From contig CM065712.1 of the NCBI GenBank assembly GCA_017654935.2, forward strand, positions 24,814,740-24,878,739: a DNA stretch of 64,000 nt, in the 5' to 3' direction. The translations under genes were made by a program, and so were the position numbers. Shown here in pieces: positions 47,410-60,504 of this stretch; the stretch's first letter is position 1; every line of letters starts with the position of its first letter. The notes beneath the pieces were generated by a model. It saw only the letters and a list, made by a program, of their open reading frames with translations. It did no database searches and was not told the origin of the DNA. This stretch comes from Phymorhynchus buccinoides. Taxonomy: Eukaryota; Mollusca; Gastropoda; Neogastropoda; Raphitomidae.

Positions 47410-47505
47410 GGGCTCTCGCTCTCTCTCTACTCTCTCTCTACTCTACTCTTGCTCTCTCTCTCTCGTCTCTTCTGCTATCTTTCTTCTCTCTCGCTCTCTC
47501 TCTCC
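47410..47505. repeat. CT-rich tract
   Basis: Irregular CTCTCT with single-base interruptions. Confidence 0.85.
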
Positions 47506-47559
47506 ACACATGCAATGCGAACAGGACAAAAGGTGCATAGCAGTTTGAAAGCCAACAAG

Positions 47560-48470
47560 GAGAGAGAAGCTGCCTGATAATTAACAACATGCACAAAACA
47601 GAACGAGTTTTCGAATATGAAAATGGTACACACCAATGAAATTTGAAGTGAATTGAAGTTAGAAAGAGAGCAAGAATAGGAGACAGAAGACAGACATGAC
47701 AGGACAGAGGACCAGAGAGACAGACGAAAATGCTGTGCAAAAGCAGATAAACACAGACACACGCTGCAACACATTTCTAGATTAAAAGATGTTTTTAATT
47801 CCTTTGCTTCTTTTCAAGAACAAAAGCTTTAGTCCTATTATAAACACGTTCATTCCTTGGACAGACATACATGGAATGATTACGTTTTATACAAACCTTT
47901 AACCTGTATGATCATTCTGAAGGTTGACATGGCCCTGTGGCCGACAATCGTGCCCAGTTCGTCACTTGCGGACAGAAATGATGGAGACTGCTATTCCAGA
48001 GACGAATTGGGCTAATGTATATAATGATTAAACCTTACCCAGGCTAATCCCTTAATCCTATCGGCAAATTAGGTTAGGACAGTCGCGTTGAACAAAATGA
48101 ATGCCCCAAGGCCCAATGATCTCCCCTCTACTGCAGCACAAATCTATGCCGAGTGAAAATGTTCCAAGGTTGAGGACCAGAGCCTGACAAACAGACGATA
48201 ATATGACAGGGCCTGTGCTTTTAAACTTAATGGTCATGACTTTTGTGCTTTATCAGAGGAAAGTTGCCCCTTTAGCTTATACTTGATTCTGTTATGTTCA
48301 GTGACGCCATTAAGACGTAGATGTTCAACTTCACTTCAAGTTGAATGGCAAAAGAAACATTAGAGAAACAAAGTACGCATTTGTGCTCGTGTATGCTTCA
48401 CATGGCACACACGTATATATGGATGTTAAAGTTCTAAAAGCTTTCACACACAAGTAGCCTATATAATAAA
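47560..48470. other. Unique sequence, no feature seen
   Basis: No exon or repeat recognised. Confidence 0.4.
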
Positions 48471-48479
48471 ATTATGCGC

Positions 48480-48715
48480 ACACCCAGATAAGAAAACGCT
48501 CCGCGCACGCACACACACAACCAGAACGCGCGCGCACACGCTACATCGCCTCCGCACTACACGCACACACACAACCGCACACGCACAACACACACAATAC
48601 TGCACGCCACGCACGCACGCCACACGCACGCACGCCTGCACGCCACACACAACACACATAACACACACACATACACATACACCCACACACACACACACAC
48701 ACATACACACACACA

Positions 48716-48769
<54 letters not shown>

Positions 48770-48852
48770 CCATGTGGTCAGTCCTTCTTGGAATAGCTAA
48801 CCTTATTTCAGACAACAACACACACCAACACACAACACACACACACGACACA

Positions 48853-48896
<44 letters not shown>
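48480..48896. repeat. CA microsatellite blocks with a duplicated flank
   Basis: Two CA runs (48660-48767 and 48816-48893) are each followed by CTTCC(A/C)ATGTGGTCAG-like and CTTGGAA(T)AGCTAACCTT sequences, so CA tract plus ~60 bp flank is duplicated. Confidence 0.85.
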
Positions 48897-49039
48897 CCCA
48901 TTTGTCAGCCTTAGCTTGGAAAGCTAACCTTCCATGCAAGACAATACAATGCCTGCACACAATAATGTAACAAGGAAGGGCTGATGGGGAGAGAGCATAG
49001 GTGATAGCAGGCACATGTTCCAATAGAAGGTAAATGTTG

Positions 49040-49935
49040 CTGCGGGATAGAGATATAGAGAGAATAGGAGAGCGAGGAGAGAGAGAGAGCAGAGAGGGAT
49101 GAGATGAGAGAGAGATGATGAGATGAGATTGAGAGAGAGATCGAGAGAAATGAAAGTAGAGATTGAGAGAGAGACTTCAACTACTTATTTTACAAGGATA
49201 AGGAATTTAGGCTGGGCCTAGTCTCCTTCTGTCCTTGGCCTTCAAAGCATGCAATACATAACCACAGAAAGAGAGGGTAAGAGAGAGAGGGGGGGAGGAT
49301 GATGAGGAGAGAGCAGAGAAGAGTGAAGAGAAGAGATGAGATCGATGAGATGCTAGTGTGAGAGATGAGAGAGAACATTAGAGATGAGAGAGCAAGAGAG
49401 AGATCGATGAGAAGGATGACGACAGAGAGAGATTGAGAGAGAGCAAGTGAGAAGAGACATTAGAGAGAGAGAGAGATGAGTAGAGAGAGACATAGGAGAG
49501 AGATCGAGAGAGACAGACAGACATAGAGGCAGAGAGACGATGGAGACAGACAGCAGACAGACAGAGGGATGAGAGACGGCTGCAATATGGTACCCAGGAT
49601 CAATACAGGAATGTTAGGTTTAGCGGGTGTAGCGGTCTCGCTAGAAGAAACTGAATGCCGAAGGAACCATTGGGCCATTGTTGCTTAACTATATGCACCC
49701 CGACTAGAGAGTACAGAGAGGGGGGATAGAGGGGGAGAGAGAAGAAGAGAGTGAGTCCGAGAGAAGAGCAGAGACCAAAGGAGAGACTACGAAATTTGGA
49801 CGAGAGAGACTGAAGATGCAGAGAGGAGAAGAGGATGAGACACTCCTTCGGAGATTGGATGAAGAAGGAGCTTAGGCGATTGAGATAAAGGGCGAGAGAA
49901 TGAGAGAAGAGAGAGAGAGAGAGAGAGCGGGAGAG
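49040..49935. repeat. GA-rich tracts
   Basis: GA-rich blocks 49055-49175, 49265-49560 and 49705-49930, separated by short unique segments. Confidence 0.85.
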
Positions 49936-50019
49936 ATAATGAATGAATAAACTTGTATAGTCCGAGGATAGTAGAATAAGAATTACAAACTGCTTTTCCA
50001 TCAGTCCTCAAGAGAAAAA

Positions 50020-50420
50020 AAAAGGACAGGACAGAGACAGAACGAGAACAAACAGTAAGGACAGGTAGACAGAGACAGAAAAAAAGACAGAGAGATCAGA
50101 CAGTATAGGTAACAACAAATGACAGGATGACACACAGATAGGTAACAGAGAGGACAGAAAAAGGCAGATCCGGACAGACAGCATAGCAGTAGAGAGAGAG
50201 ACAGAAGAAGAAAAGGCCAGAGGACGACAGATAGGTAGACAGAGAGACAGAAAAGGCTCAGTCAGCGGGAGCAGACAGATATGGTTAGACAGAGAGACCA
50301 GAAAAGGCACGAGTGGGACGACAGATAGGTTAGACAGACAGAGAGACAGAAAAGGAAGTAGGGACAGGACAGATAGAGACAGACAGAGAGACAAGAAAAG
50401 TGCGGCTAGAGGGACATCAA
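50020..50420. repeat. ~43-50-bp GACAGAGAGACAGAAAAGG repeats (~9)
   Basis: Recurring AGACAGAGAGACAGAAAAGG with ACAGATAGGT linkers. Imperfect and indel-rich. Confidence 0.8.
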
Positions 50421-50499
50421 TGGACATACAGAGTACCACTGGCACACTGGAAAACTTTATTTTGACAAGCATAAAGATTTTAGGCCAAAGAAGAGTGAG

Positions 50500-50640
50500 A
50501 CAAAGAGAGTGAGATACATGGTGGCCAGAGAGTAGAGAGAGAGAGAGAAGAAGAGAGAGATCGAGACGAGAGAGAGCGATGAGAGGAGAGAGATGATCTG
50601 AGAGCTGTGAGAGAGAGAGAGAGGAGTGGGGGGGGAGTCT
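50500..50640. repeat. GA-rich tract
   Basis: Irregular GAGAGA sequence followed by a G run. Confidence 0.85.
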
Positions 50641-51224
50641 AGGGTGGCTACATGTACAATAACATCTTCCACGTTAGCATATGAGAGAGAAGGATGCTGA
50701 TAGTAACCCTGAATAAGACATTGAGAAATCGCGTGCAATCACGCAGACCAAACACAACACGCACACAAAGCTTACAAACAAAACTATAAAAGCAATTGAT
50801 GGTCACGAACGCCCAAGGTGAGCAAGCGCATGCATGAACAGCTTCCATAGAAAATATAATGGCGGCAGGCAGGTACACACACGTGTTCAGTGCGCATGCT
50901 ATCACATGGCAGTCTATTGATACGTACAGACACATGCAACAAATCTATATGGAACTTGGCGTTGTTTCGGGCCTAACTGCCTGCATATCACAGTTTTGCT
51001 CTCACCAAGTGTACGAGCGTATAAACAATAAATCGAATAGGGGGGGGGGGGTGTCCTAATTTGTATAAATAGCCATACTAATACCAGAAAAAGCCTCCCT
51101 GCATAACACTTGCTGGCGTGTGTGAGAGGAGAAAGAGAGCGGTGTATCGAGAAAAAGGATGATTTGTCGGTGTGTGTGTGTATTGACGTGTATATAAGAT
51201 ATATATATATGATATATATAATAT

Positions 51225-52380
51225 CTATATATTATGCAGTATGAAAGAAAAATTCAGTGAATAGCCAGAGACTCCGCTACTCCCTAACTCGATAGGAATG
51301 AAGAAGTTGTAGCATTTGAAATTGCAGAATAGTTTGCTTTGATAAAAAACTTTTTTGTGTCCCAATGTCTTATTTGTGAACCTACAGAAAACAAAACCAG
51401 TATTAACGATTAACTTTGAGTAATGTTCCATGTCAAAAAAAAAAAGTTTATCAATAGAAAAAACTATCTAGCATTTCAAATGCGACTAACTTTCAGCTCC
51501 ATTCAGAGTAGGGGTACGGAGCTGGCTATTCACTGAGCGATTTTTCTGTTCATGCTATTTGGATCATCTTAATTGGACTACCATCTCAGGTAGGTGGCCA
51601 TCTTATAGTCATGTTCTATTAGGTTTTGAAATTAACATTCCAGGGAAAATTATTATTGTTGTTCATTTGTACATATATGATTTTCCTTAAGATTTTCGTA
51701 CTATTCTCTGGTTTAAGCTTGTGCTGTTATGAATTTTAGTATGGCATGGCGATTTTCGAGTTGAGCAAAGAAGACAAATTCTCTTGTAGAATGTAACTTG
51801 TTTTGCGCAGGTTTGCATCCATGGACAGTCACAATGCAGGCCGATAATGCAACACTGATGAGACCATGTCTTCTTAGGTCGTAAAACATCTGTGTTCTTT
51901 GCATAAGGCACCGTCCCTCCCCCATTGGAGAGAAAAAGTAAATTCACAGCAACAATTGGATTTTTATATTTTTTTTTTTAAAAATTTTCTATAACACGGA
52001 AACATTACTTCAAAGTTAACGTAACTGGTTTTGTTTCTCGAGGTTCACAAATAAAGACATGGCGCACAGAAAATAAAGTTTTTATCAAAGCAAACTATAT
52101 ATTATATATACCAATATATATATATAGCATGAAATAAAAATCTCAGGATATAATTAAAGACAGCTCCTTACCCTACTCTGAAGGAACTAAAAGTTAGGGC
52201 ATTTGAAATTGCAGAATACGTTTGCTTGATAACGCTTTTCTGTGCCAATGTCTTTATTGTGAACCTCAGTGACAAAAAACAAACAAACAAAAAATTAAAA
52301 AAATTATATAAATTGTGTGCTGATTTCACTTTTCTCCCAATGGGGGGAGGACAGTGCCTATGCAAAGACAGCTGTTTCGA
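51225..52380. repeat. Cluster of inverted and direct copies of a ~200-bp element
   Basis: A block containing GCATTTGAAATTGCAGAATA and ATGTCTTATTTGTGAACCT (51300-51400) recurs in direct orientation at 52197-52270 and in inverse orientation at about 51460-51550 and 51990-52090. A second block (CCTCCCCCATTGG at 51915 and CCAATGGGGGGAGG at 52338) forms inverted arms around an AT-rich TATATA centre (52090-52130). This resembles a foldback transposon or nested insertions. No protein is recognised. Confidence 0.65.
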
Positions 52381-54599
52381 CTCTAGAGAATGGTGCTCCA
52401 TCAGTTTTTCGCACGTATCGGCCTGCAAATATATAATGTGTGTGGTGTGTGTGTGGTGTTTGTGTCGGGGTTTGTGTGTGTGTGTGGAGAATGCGCCCTA
52501 ATAATCACTGACTCACGTAGCATTATTCTTCTTCTTCTTCTGCGTTTTCTCAGAGAGACATATGGCCATATCGGTAAGGTACACATGTGTCCGGTGTTTT
52601 CAGTTTGAAGTGGTCTCCCCGCTGCATACAGCCGACCAATTCCGATGGGGGGAGCTCAAATGGAGAAAAAATTATTTGGAAGAATGTTTTCGGAAAAAGC
52701 AGGAGGAATGGTCCAATAAGTCAGAAAAAAGATAGTAGATGACGAAAGCAGAGGAAAGGCGTGGATCAGAGTCAAAAGAGAGCGGCAGATTAGAGAGTTG
52801 CTACAAGCTACTAGCAGAACTTTTCCAGAAGGCTGTGGGGGAACTATTTTACCAAAGACCCCCCGTATCCCAACGGGTGAGACTCACTCATTGACAAACG
52901 GAACAAACTTTTGAATGGAGTCAAGAGAATGCGAAATTTTGGTTAGGCAACGGAAAAAGACCATGGGAAATTTGTGCCTCCAGCAAAAACAAAAATAAAT
53001 GTTTGGATGATTTTGTTTGCATGTTTGGTATTTCTATTCAATCTCGTGCAAAGCGCCCTGTAGCCTACATAGTGAGGATGCGCTATTCATAAATTTGACC
53101 TAATATTATTACTATTATGATTATTAATTATATATTATTATTTAGTGTAAAAAACGTTTCTCTTCTCCCTAACTTGAGCTTGAGCAGCCCCCACATGGGG
53201 GAGCTAGCGAAAAGAGGAATCGTCCCCGTCAAGTGGAAGTGTACTGATTACAGTCTGAATGTCATGGGTTCCCATGATTCTATACTAGCATGTCCCCTGC
53301 TACGTGTTGATGATATGTTCAGTTGGCAGTAGTGTGTTAAGCCCCCCCCCCCCCCCTCTGCCTATGATTACGACCTCAAAGTCTCGCTTTTCCATTTTAG
53401 GAAAATAATCCCAAGGATGATCCTCAACCACTCTCATGTTTACAACAATGGCAGAAGTTTGCCTCTAGGTTGATTGTTTGCCAATGCCTAACATTTTGAG
53501 AGGGCCGGGTGGTAACGTACAAGATTGTCACCATTGTTCTATCTCCCTGCCGGCAAACCTATAGGCAATACATTGACCAGGCCCGCGACTGGCAAAAAGC
53601 CTGCTGCAAATGGCAGAGATGGGAGAGGGGTGGGGGGGGGTGGCGACGAAAATTAAAATGCTATAGAACAGGGCTCCCAATCGTCGCTGTCAATAACAAG
53701 GTGGGCCAGGACATCCTTCACTTAGGCCTGACAGCATCTAGAGGGTACCTCATATGTAGGAGAGATACATGGGTCCCAAGTCGCATTGAGAAGCATAAAG
53801 ATGAATTTTCTAGGCGCAGCCCTGGGACCCCCTGCTTACATTCGTTTTTAGAGGGTCATTTAGAATGTTAGTGCTTCTATTAAGACGCAAATCAGCCGCG
53901 CTCTCCAGGGACCCCGCCCATAGATTAGCCCCTTGCTAGAGACGGGTTATGTTGGTACAGATGTGTATGTCAGAGTGCACGTTGTTGTGACTTTACATGG
54001 CGAGTCACCTTTCAATCTTTGATCTTGGCATTCTGGTTCAATTACGTGTCCGAGTACAACACTCGGATCTTAGAGGAGTGTGATCAACCCTGTGAACTGA
54101 GAAACATCAGGGCCCCCGACGTCAGTTCTACCCTGGGATATCGGTTTTCCTTGTACAAATAGTTCCCCCACATTCTGGACAAGATTCTGCGCTGTTGTAG
54201 CTTCCTTCGCTGTCATCCTCTTTTCCTCTTGATTTATGTCATTCTTCCATTTGTCGTGACTACTAAACAGTCATGCTCTGTCCTTTTTCACAAACAAATT
54301 TACAAAATACCAAATCTCCTCTGAGCTCCTTCCTCCGCAATCGGGATGTGTCGGTCCTGAATAGCAGCAGGGGAGACCAGGTCTGAACACTGCAATACCG
54401 GAAAAAACGCCTTAGCTCACCCATTGGGCCATTTGTTTGCTTGAGAATACAACGACAGATACAAGAAGTGTCTCACACCAGTCGCAAAATACCTACCTGG
54501 AGCAGACTGTGTGATGCCATATGTTGTTCGCGTTGTTACGAGGCTGGATGATGATATGATAAGTACAACTGATCGTCGCATACCGGTAATTTGTGGCTT
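52381..54599. other. Unique sequence, no gene recognised
   Basis: Contains a 120-codon + strand frame (53509-53871) without any recognisable domain, a C run (53343-53357) and a G run (53632-53640). Not supported as a gene. Confidence 0.35.
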
Positions 54600-54685
54600 A
54601 CCCCCCCCCGCCCCCACCCCCCCCCCGCCCCCCCCCCCCCCCCCACCCCTCCGCCCCCCTCCCCCACCCCCCCCACCCACCCCCA
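54600..54685. repeat. Poly-C tract
   Basis: About 85 bp of almost pure C on this strand, interrupted by A, G and T. Flanking frames encode only Pro or Gly. Confidence 0.95.
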
Positions 54686-55019
54686 TTTTTGCATTGATTG
54701 AAATTCTATTCTCAACTGAGAAGCAGCATGCCGCACCGTGCTCAGAAAGGGATAGAGGTAGGATCAGCCTCAGAGATTATTGTCATGAAACTGAAAGAAC
54801 CAGACTTTGTAATGAGGAGTTGCAAAACACGAGTGGGGTGTTCTAAAGTGCATCGTTGCCTCAATTCGTGATGTACTTTGTGGGAGCTCGTGGGACATGA
54901 GGCGATGTGGGACAGTCTAGCGGCAACTGAAATGTCAGCTAGGGGTCAGTCGGAGTTAAAGTGGAGAGCAGAACAATTGGATCATAATAAATCACGAGCA
55001 ACTAAACTTCAGTAGGGAT

Positions 55020-55710
55020 GCTGTTGTGCTGGTGGTGTGTGTGTTGTGTGTGTGTGTGTGTGTGTGTGCGTTTGTGTGGGATGGTGTGTGTGTGTGGTGT
55101 CGTGTGTGTGTGTAGGTGTGTGTGGTTGTAGGTGTGTGTGTTTGTTTTTGTGTGGTAGGTGTTGTGATATGTGTGGGTGTGTGTGTGTCGTTGTGCGTTG
55201 TGCGTCGTTGGATGCGCGCGCGCGCGCGTGTGTGTGTGGGTGGTGTGTGTGTGTAAAGTGTGCAGGGTGTGGTCGTGTGTGTGTGGTGTGTGTGTGTGTG
55301 TAAATGTGTGTGTGTTAGTGTGTGTGTGTGGTGTGTGTTGTGGTGTGTGATGTGTGGAACTGTGTGTGTGTGTTGTAGGTGTGTGTGTGGTGATGTGCTG
55401 TCGTGTGTGTGTGTGTGTGGGTGGTGCGTGCTGTTCTGTGCGTGTGCGTGCAGTTTGTGCGTGTGTGTGTGTGTGTGTGTGGTGTTTTGTGTGGGTGTGT
55501 GTGTGGTATGATGTGTGTTGTTGTGTGTGTTGTGTGTGTGTGTGTGTGTGGTTGTGTGTGTTGTGTAGTGTGTGTTGTGTGTGTTTGTGTGTTTGGTGTG
55601 GGTGGTGTGTGGTGTGTGTGTGTGTGTGGTGTGTGTTTGTGTGTGTGCCGGTGTGTTGTGTCGTGTGTGTGGTGTGCGTGATCTGTGTGTGTTGTGTGTT
55701 CGTCTGTAGT
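55020..55710. repeat. Long irregular GT tract
   Basis: About 690 bp dominated by GT with frequent G, C and T interruptions. The long Cys/Val (+) and His/Thr (-) frames are low-complexity artefacts. Confidence 0.95.
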
Positions 55711-56503
55711 TTAACGTCTGGTTCACCTCGCATAAGTGATATTATGACCAAAAACAAACATAAACTAAAAATAACATAAGATTGAAGTGAGAAGTGTGGT
55801 GGAGTGCGTGGATCGGTAGTATTTATTATGTGTTCGTCCTACACATCTATTCATACAAATATAACTGTAGGCATATAAAAAATATACATTTAACAAATAT
55901 ATAAGATGGGAGGAAAGTGGGAGACATACAGTAACATTTCCAACTGACTTATGCCCGTAACCATGAGAGTGTAAAAAAAGTGGGTCTAAATTATATAATG
56001 GCTAACAACATAAAATATAATACACAATTGAATCCAACAATTACTTAGCAACTCAAAGAAAAATACCACCAGGACGTATGTGCAGGAGTTCTGGAATAAA
56101 ACGGGTTTAAGGAGATTTAAAGTTGCTGTAATATTTTTTCAAGGGTTTAAAGGCGTTTGCTGTCAGCTAATTCAACCATCAGTTTTTGTTGATTTGTTCT
56201 TTAATTCTAGGACAATATAGGAGCAATGATTATAGATATTGAATTTCCACATATTGCAGTTAATGACTTAGAAAATTTTGTTTTAAAAGACATTTAAACG
56301 AAGGTTTAGCATCAATAGAATACGATTTGTCTTTAAACTTGTATCTTTGAATGTTTTTAAAATAAGTAGGAAGTTCATGTACTTGAGCCTTTCTATACAC
56401 TAGCGTGAAGATGCTGTCCCTGAAGTCATTGAACAATTACTGTCAAAAATTTTCTTTGGTATAATGGTTTCAATATGTTTATAAATCATGCAGATATAAA
56501 TTG

Positions 56504-56505
<2 letters not shown>
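55711..56505. other. Unique AT-rich sequence, no feature seen
   Basis: No exon or repeat recognised. Confidence 0.4.
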
Positions 56506-56552
<47 letters not shown>

Positions 56553-56880
56553 GTTGGTGGGGGTTGTGTGTGTGTGTGTGGTGTGTGTTGTGTGTGTGTG
56601 TGTGTTGTGTGCGTGTGTCGTGTGTAGCGTGTGCGTGCGGTGTGCGTTGGCAATATCTTGTCTAGAGCCTGTGGTGTGAATTTGTCTATGCCCTGTTGTG
56701 ACGTTTTGTTCTCTCTCGCTGTCCCATGTTCCTTCTTTTCTGCAGGTTGTGTCAAGTCTCTCTTCTCTATGCGTCCACTCTCTCTCTACTTCATCTATCA
56801 CTACTTCTCTTCTCCGACTCTCTCTCTTCTCCTCTCTCTCTTACTCTCTATTACAACTGCTTACATACTCACCTCTTCCA
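56506..56880. repeat. GT tract followed by CT-rich tract
   Basis: GT 56506-56645, CT-rich 56705-56860. No coding signal. Confidence 0.85.
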
Positions 56881-57579
56881 CTCCAAATGCCAATGGAATA
56901 AGGCGTGATTCGTTATTGTATGATATAATAATTTTAAATGGACTCTGGCACCTACTTATTTTATGTAAAAGTTTCTTGGTAAACTAAGGTGCGGAATAAA
57001 GAAACACTTTACCTCCTCCCCCGACCTAGAAACAGACTTATTTATGTCATACGTCTCATCATACTCAAGTGAAGGTCGGTGAATGAAATCCCTGAGTTGC
57101 AGCATAAAAACCCAATGAAAAGAAAGACAATAACAAAGGAACAGAGGAAACGACGGTGTGGGTTAACTGTTAACAGTTTGTATCGTCTTGTTGTTTTGGT
57201 GCGATATAAGTAATGCACGCTGTGAAAAGAGCCGTGTGCGAGTATGCTATCATGTCAATGTTTAGGTGCCATCTTTGGAAGGCCTCGCTCCTCATGTCAC
57301 ATACCCCCACCCCCTCCCGAAACATTGCAAATGAAATAAATACATTCATGAATAAAATAAAAGAAAATAAATTAATGTTCACTGTTTTACTGAGAAGACA
57401 ATCATTCAGCCGCTGAAAAGGAACAGGGTTAGGATCAGCCCTCAGGATTATGTTTATAATAAGCGCGAAGAAGCAGACTTCTGAGATTTGATGAGGTTAG
57501 CTAGAGCATGAGGGAGGTTGCCTGAAGTGATAAGATGCCAATTGTCGCCCAAGTTAGGACGGGGTGGGGAAAACTTTTG

Positions 57580-59620
57580 TCGCATTGGTTGATACAACCT
57601 TAATTCTGTCATCCCCGGCAGGGATGTTGGGGTCTTTCACAAGGTCACCCACCAGTGTGTTACAACCTTATCTGTCATCCCCGGCAAGGGGTGTGGCTGG
57701 ATCTTTACAAGTGCAACCCTAACCCATCGTGACTACAACATTATTCTGTCATCCCCGAAAGGGATGATTGGGGTTCTTTATCAAGGCACCCTACCCATTG
57801 TGGTACAACATTATCTGTCAATTTCCGCAAAGGATGTATGGGGTCTTTATCAAGGACACCCTACCCATTGTGTTACAACCTTATCTGTTCATCCCCGTCA
57901 AGGGATGTGGGTCTCATTCAAGGCACACATCCCATGGTGGTTACAACCTTCTCTGTCCATTTACCGTCAAGGTGATGTTGGGGTTCTTTATCAAGGCACC
58001 CTACCCGATTTTTTATAACCTTTATCTATGCTCATCCGGCAAGGGATGTTGGGGTCTTTATCAAAAGGCCAACCCAGACCAGTATGTTACAACCTTTCGT
58101 AATCCATGTCAAGGATGTTGGGTGTCTTCAATCAATTGGATACCCTACCATGTGTTACACCTATCTTTAGTCCTCCCCGTCCAAGGGACTGTTGCGGTAT
58201 TCATCAATGTCACACCCTACCCATTGTGTTACAACCTTATGTCATCCGGCAAGGGATGTTGGGGTCTTTATAAGCACCCTGCCAATTGTGGTTATCAAAC
58301 CTTACTTGTCATCCCCGTCACGGGCATGTTGGGAGTTCTACTATCAAGGCACTAACCATTGTGCGTTACAACCTTATCTGTCCCATCCACCGTTCATAGG
58401 GAGGTGATGGTCTCATCAAGGCACCCTACCCATGTGTGATATCAACCCTTATCTGTCATCCCCGTCAAGAGGATGGTTGTTGGTCTTTATCAAGGCACCA
58501 TAACCTCATTGTGGTTACAACCTTGATCTGTCATCACCGTCAAGGGATGTTGGGGTTTTATCAAGGCACCCTACCCATTGTGTTACAACCTTATCTGATC
58601 ATCCGGCAATGGGATGTGGGTCTTTACAAGGACTACCCATTTGTGCGTTACAACCTTATCTGTCATCCCGTCAAGGGCCTGTGGGGTCTTTATCAAGGCA
58701 CCCTACCATGTGTTACAAACCTTATCTGTCATCCCGGCCAAGGGATGTCGGAGTGTCTTTATCAATGGCACCCTAACCCATTTGTGTTACAACCCTTATC
58801 TGCGTCATCACCCGCAAGGGATGTTGACGGTTATTTATCAAGGCACCCACCCATAGTGTTGACAACTCTTATCTGTCATCCCCGGCAAAGGAGTTGGGGT
58901 CTTTATCATAAGGCACCCTCCCCATTGTGTTACAACCTTATCCTGTCATCCCCGTCAAGATGTTGGGTCTCATCAAGCGCACCCTACCCATTGTGTTACA
59001 ACCTTATCTGTGCATCACGTCACGGGATGTGGGGTCTTATATCAGGCACCCTACCCATTGTGTTAAACCGTTATCTGTCATCCCGGCAAGGGATGTTGGC
59101 GAGTCTTTATCAAGGCAACCCTACCATTGATATTACAACCTATCTGGTCAATCCCAGGCAAAGGAATGTTGGTGGTCTTCCAAGGCACCCTACCAAGTGT
59201 GTTACAACCTTATTGTCATCCCCGTCAAGGGAATGTTGGGGTCTTTATCCAAGCGCACCTAAACCACATTGGTTAAAACCTTATCTGCATCCGGCATAAG
59301 GATTTGTTGGGGGTCTTTATCGAAGGCACCCTACCCATTGGTTATCAACCTTAGTCTGTCATCCCCGCAAAAGGGATGTTAGGGTCTTCATCAACCGGCA
59401 CCTACCATTGTGTAAAAAACCTTATCGGTCCATCGCCGGCAAGGGATGTTGGGGTCTTTATTAAGGCACCCTACCCATTAGTGTGGCTCAACCTTATGTC
59501 TGTCATCCCGGCAAGGGATTGTGGGGTGGTCTTTATCCAAGGCACCCTACCCATTGTGTTACAACCTATCTTCATCCGGCAAGGGATGTTGGGGGTGACT
59601 TTATTAAGGCCACATTAGAC
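57580..59620. repeat. ~68-bp minisatellite, indel-rich copies (~30)
   Basis: Recurring elements TGTTGGGGTCTTTATCAAGG, CACCCTACCCATTGTGTTAC and AACCTTATCTGTCATCCCCG. The period is not a multiple of three and nearly every copy has its own indels, so the open frames (up to 287 codons) are not genes. Confidence 0.95.
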
Positions 59621-59779
59621 AAAACAAAACATCAACATAGTGACACACACACTACAATCTATGGGAGTATGCGCACATATAAAGGTTAGCACGTTGTTTA
59701 GCACACACGCACATCACAGTGCGTGTAGGGGCCTACATTGCATTCTCACATGTAGACACGAGACACACACGCATTGAGC

Positions 59780-59794
59780 GTTACACACACACAC

Positions 59795-59840
<46 letters not shown>

Positions 59841-60470
59841 ACACACACACTGAGAGGCTTTAATGTGTGCGCGTTTGCACAACTATTTCCCTCTGAATTG
59901 CGATAGAGATGAAGAAGGGAAGATGGGATGGACGGGGATGAGAGAGAGAGACGAAGAATGAGAGAGTGAAGAGTGATGAGGAGAGAGTAGAGAAATAGAG
60001 TAGAGAGGAGAGAGAGAGAGCGAAAAGGATGAGATGAGAGATGAGAAGTGGAGATTGAGGCAGAGAGAGAAGATCGAGATGAGAGCGATGAGAGGAGAAG
60101 AGACGTAGACGAGAGAGACGACTATAAGAACGAGAGCGAGACCGAGAGAGAGGAGCATGAGCGAGAAGGAGAGCGAGCAGAGAGAGACCACCACCGACTT
60201 AAAAAACACCTTTATTACATAATGACTAAAGATTATTTGGGCAGGGCCATATCTCAAGTTGTCCTTGGAACGAAAATACTCAGGGACTAATACAAAATCT
60301 ATAGGCAAACAGTTATGATGAGAGAGAGAGATGAGAGACTTAGAGAGAGAGGAGATCCGAGAGAGAGATGAAGAGATGAAGAGATGATCGGGCTGGGGAG
60401 ACGGTGAGAGGAGAGAGGATGGAGCTCGAGAGAGATTGGCTTCGACGAGAGAGAGACGAGAGCAAGAAGT
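59780..60470. repeat. CA microsatellite and GA-rich tracts
   Basis: CA 59785-59850, GA-rich 59900-60190 and 60318-60465. Frames across them are Ser/Leu or Glu/Arg low complexity. Confidence 0.9.
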
Positions 60471-60504
60471 AGGTCATCTAAAGTAGCCCGTTATTCTGCC
60501 CCAC

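Noticed and set aside
53509..53871. Exon or gene at a 120-codon frame
   Set aside because: No recognisable motif, low-complexity Gly/Arg patch over a G run, no splice support.
55002..55757. Threonine/histidine- or Cys/Val-rich frames over 90 codons
   Set aside because: Translation of a GT/CA tract; no composition or start evidence for a protein.
57768..59299. Frames of 195 and 287 codons in the 68-bp repeat
   Set aside because: The period is not a multiple of three, and the frame survives only because of indels between copies.
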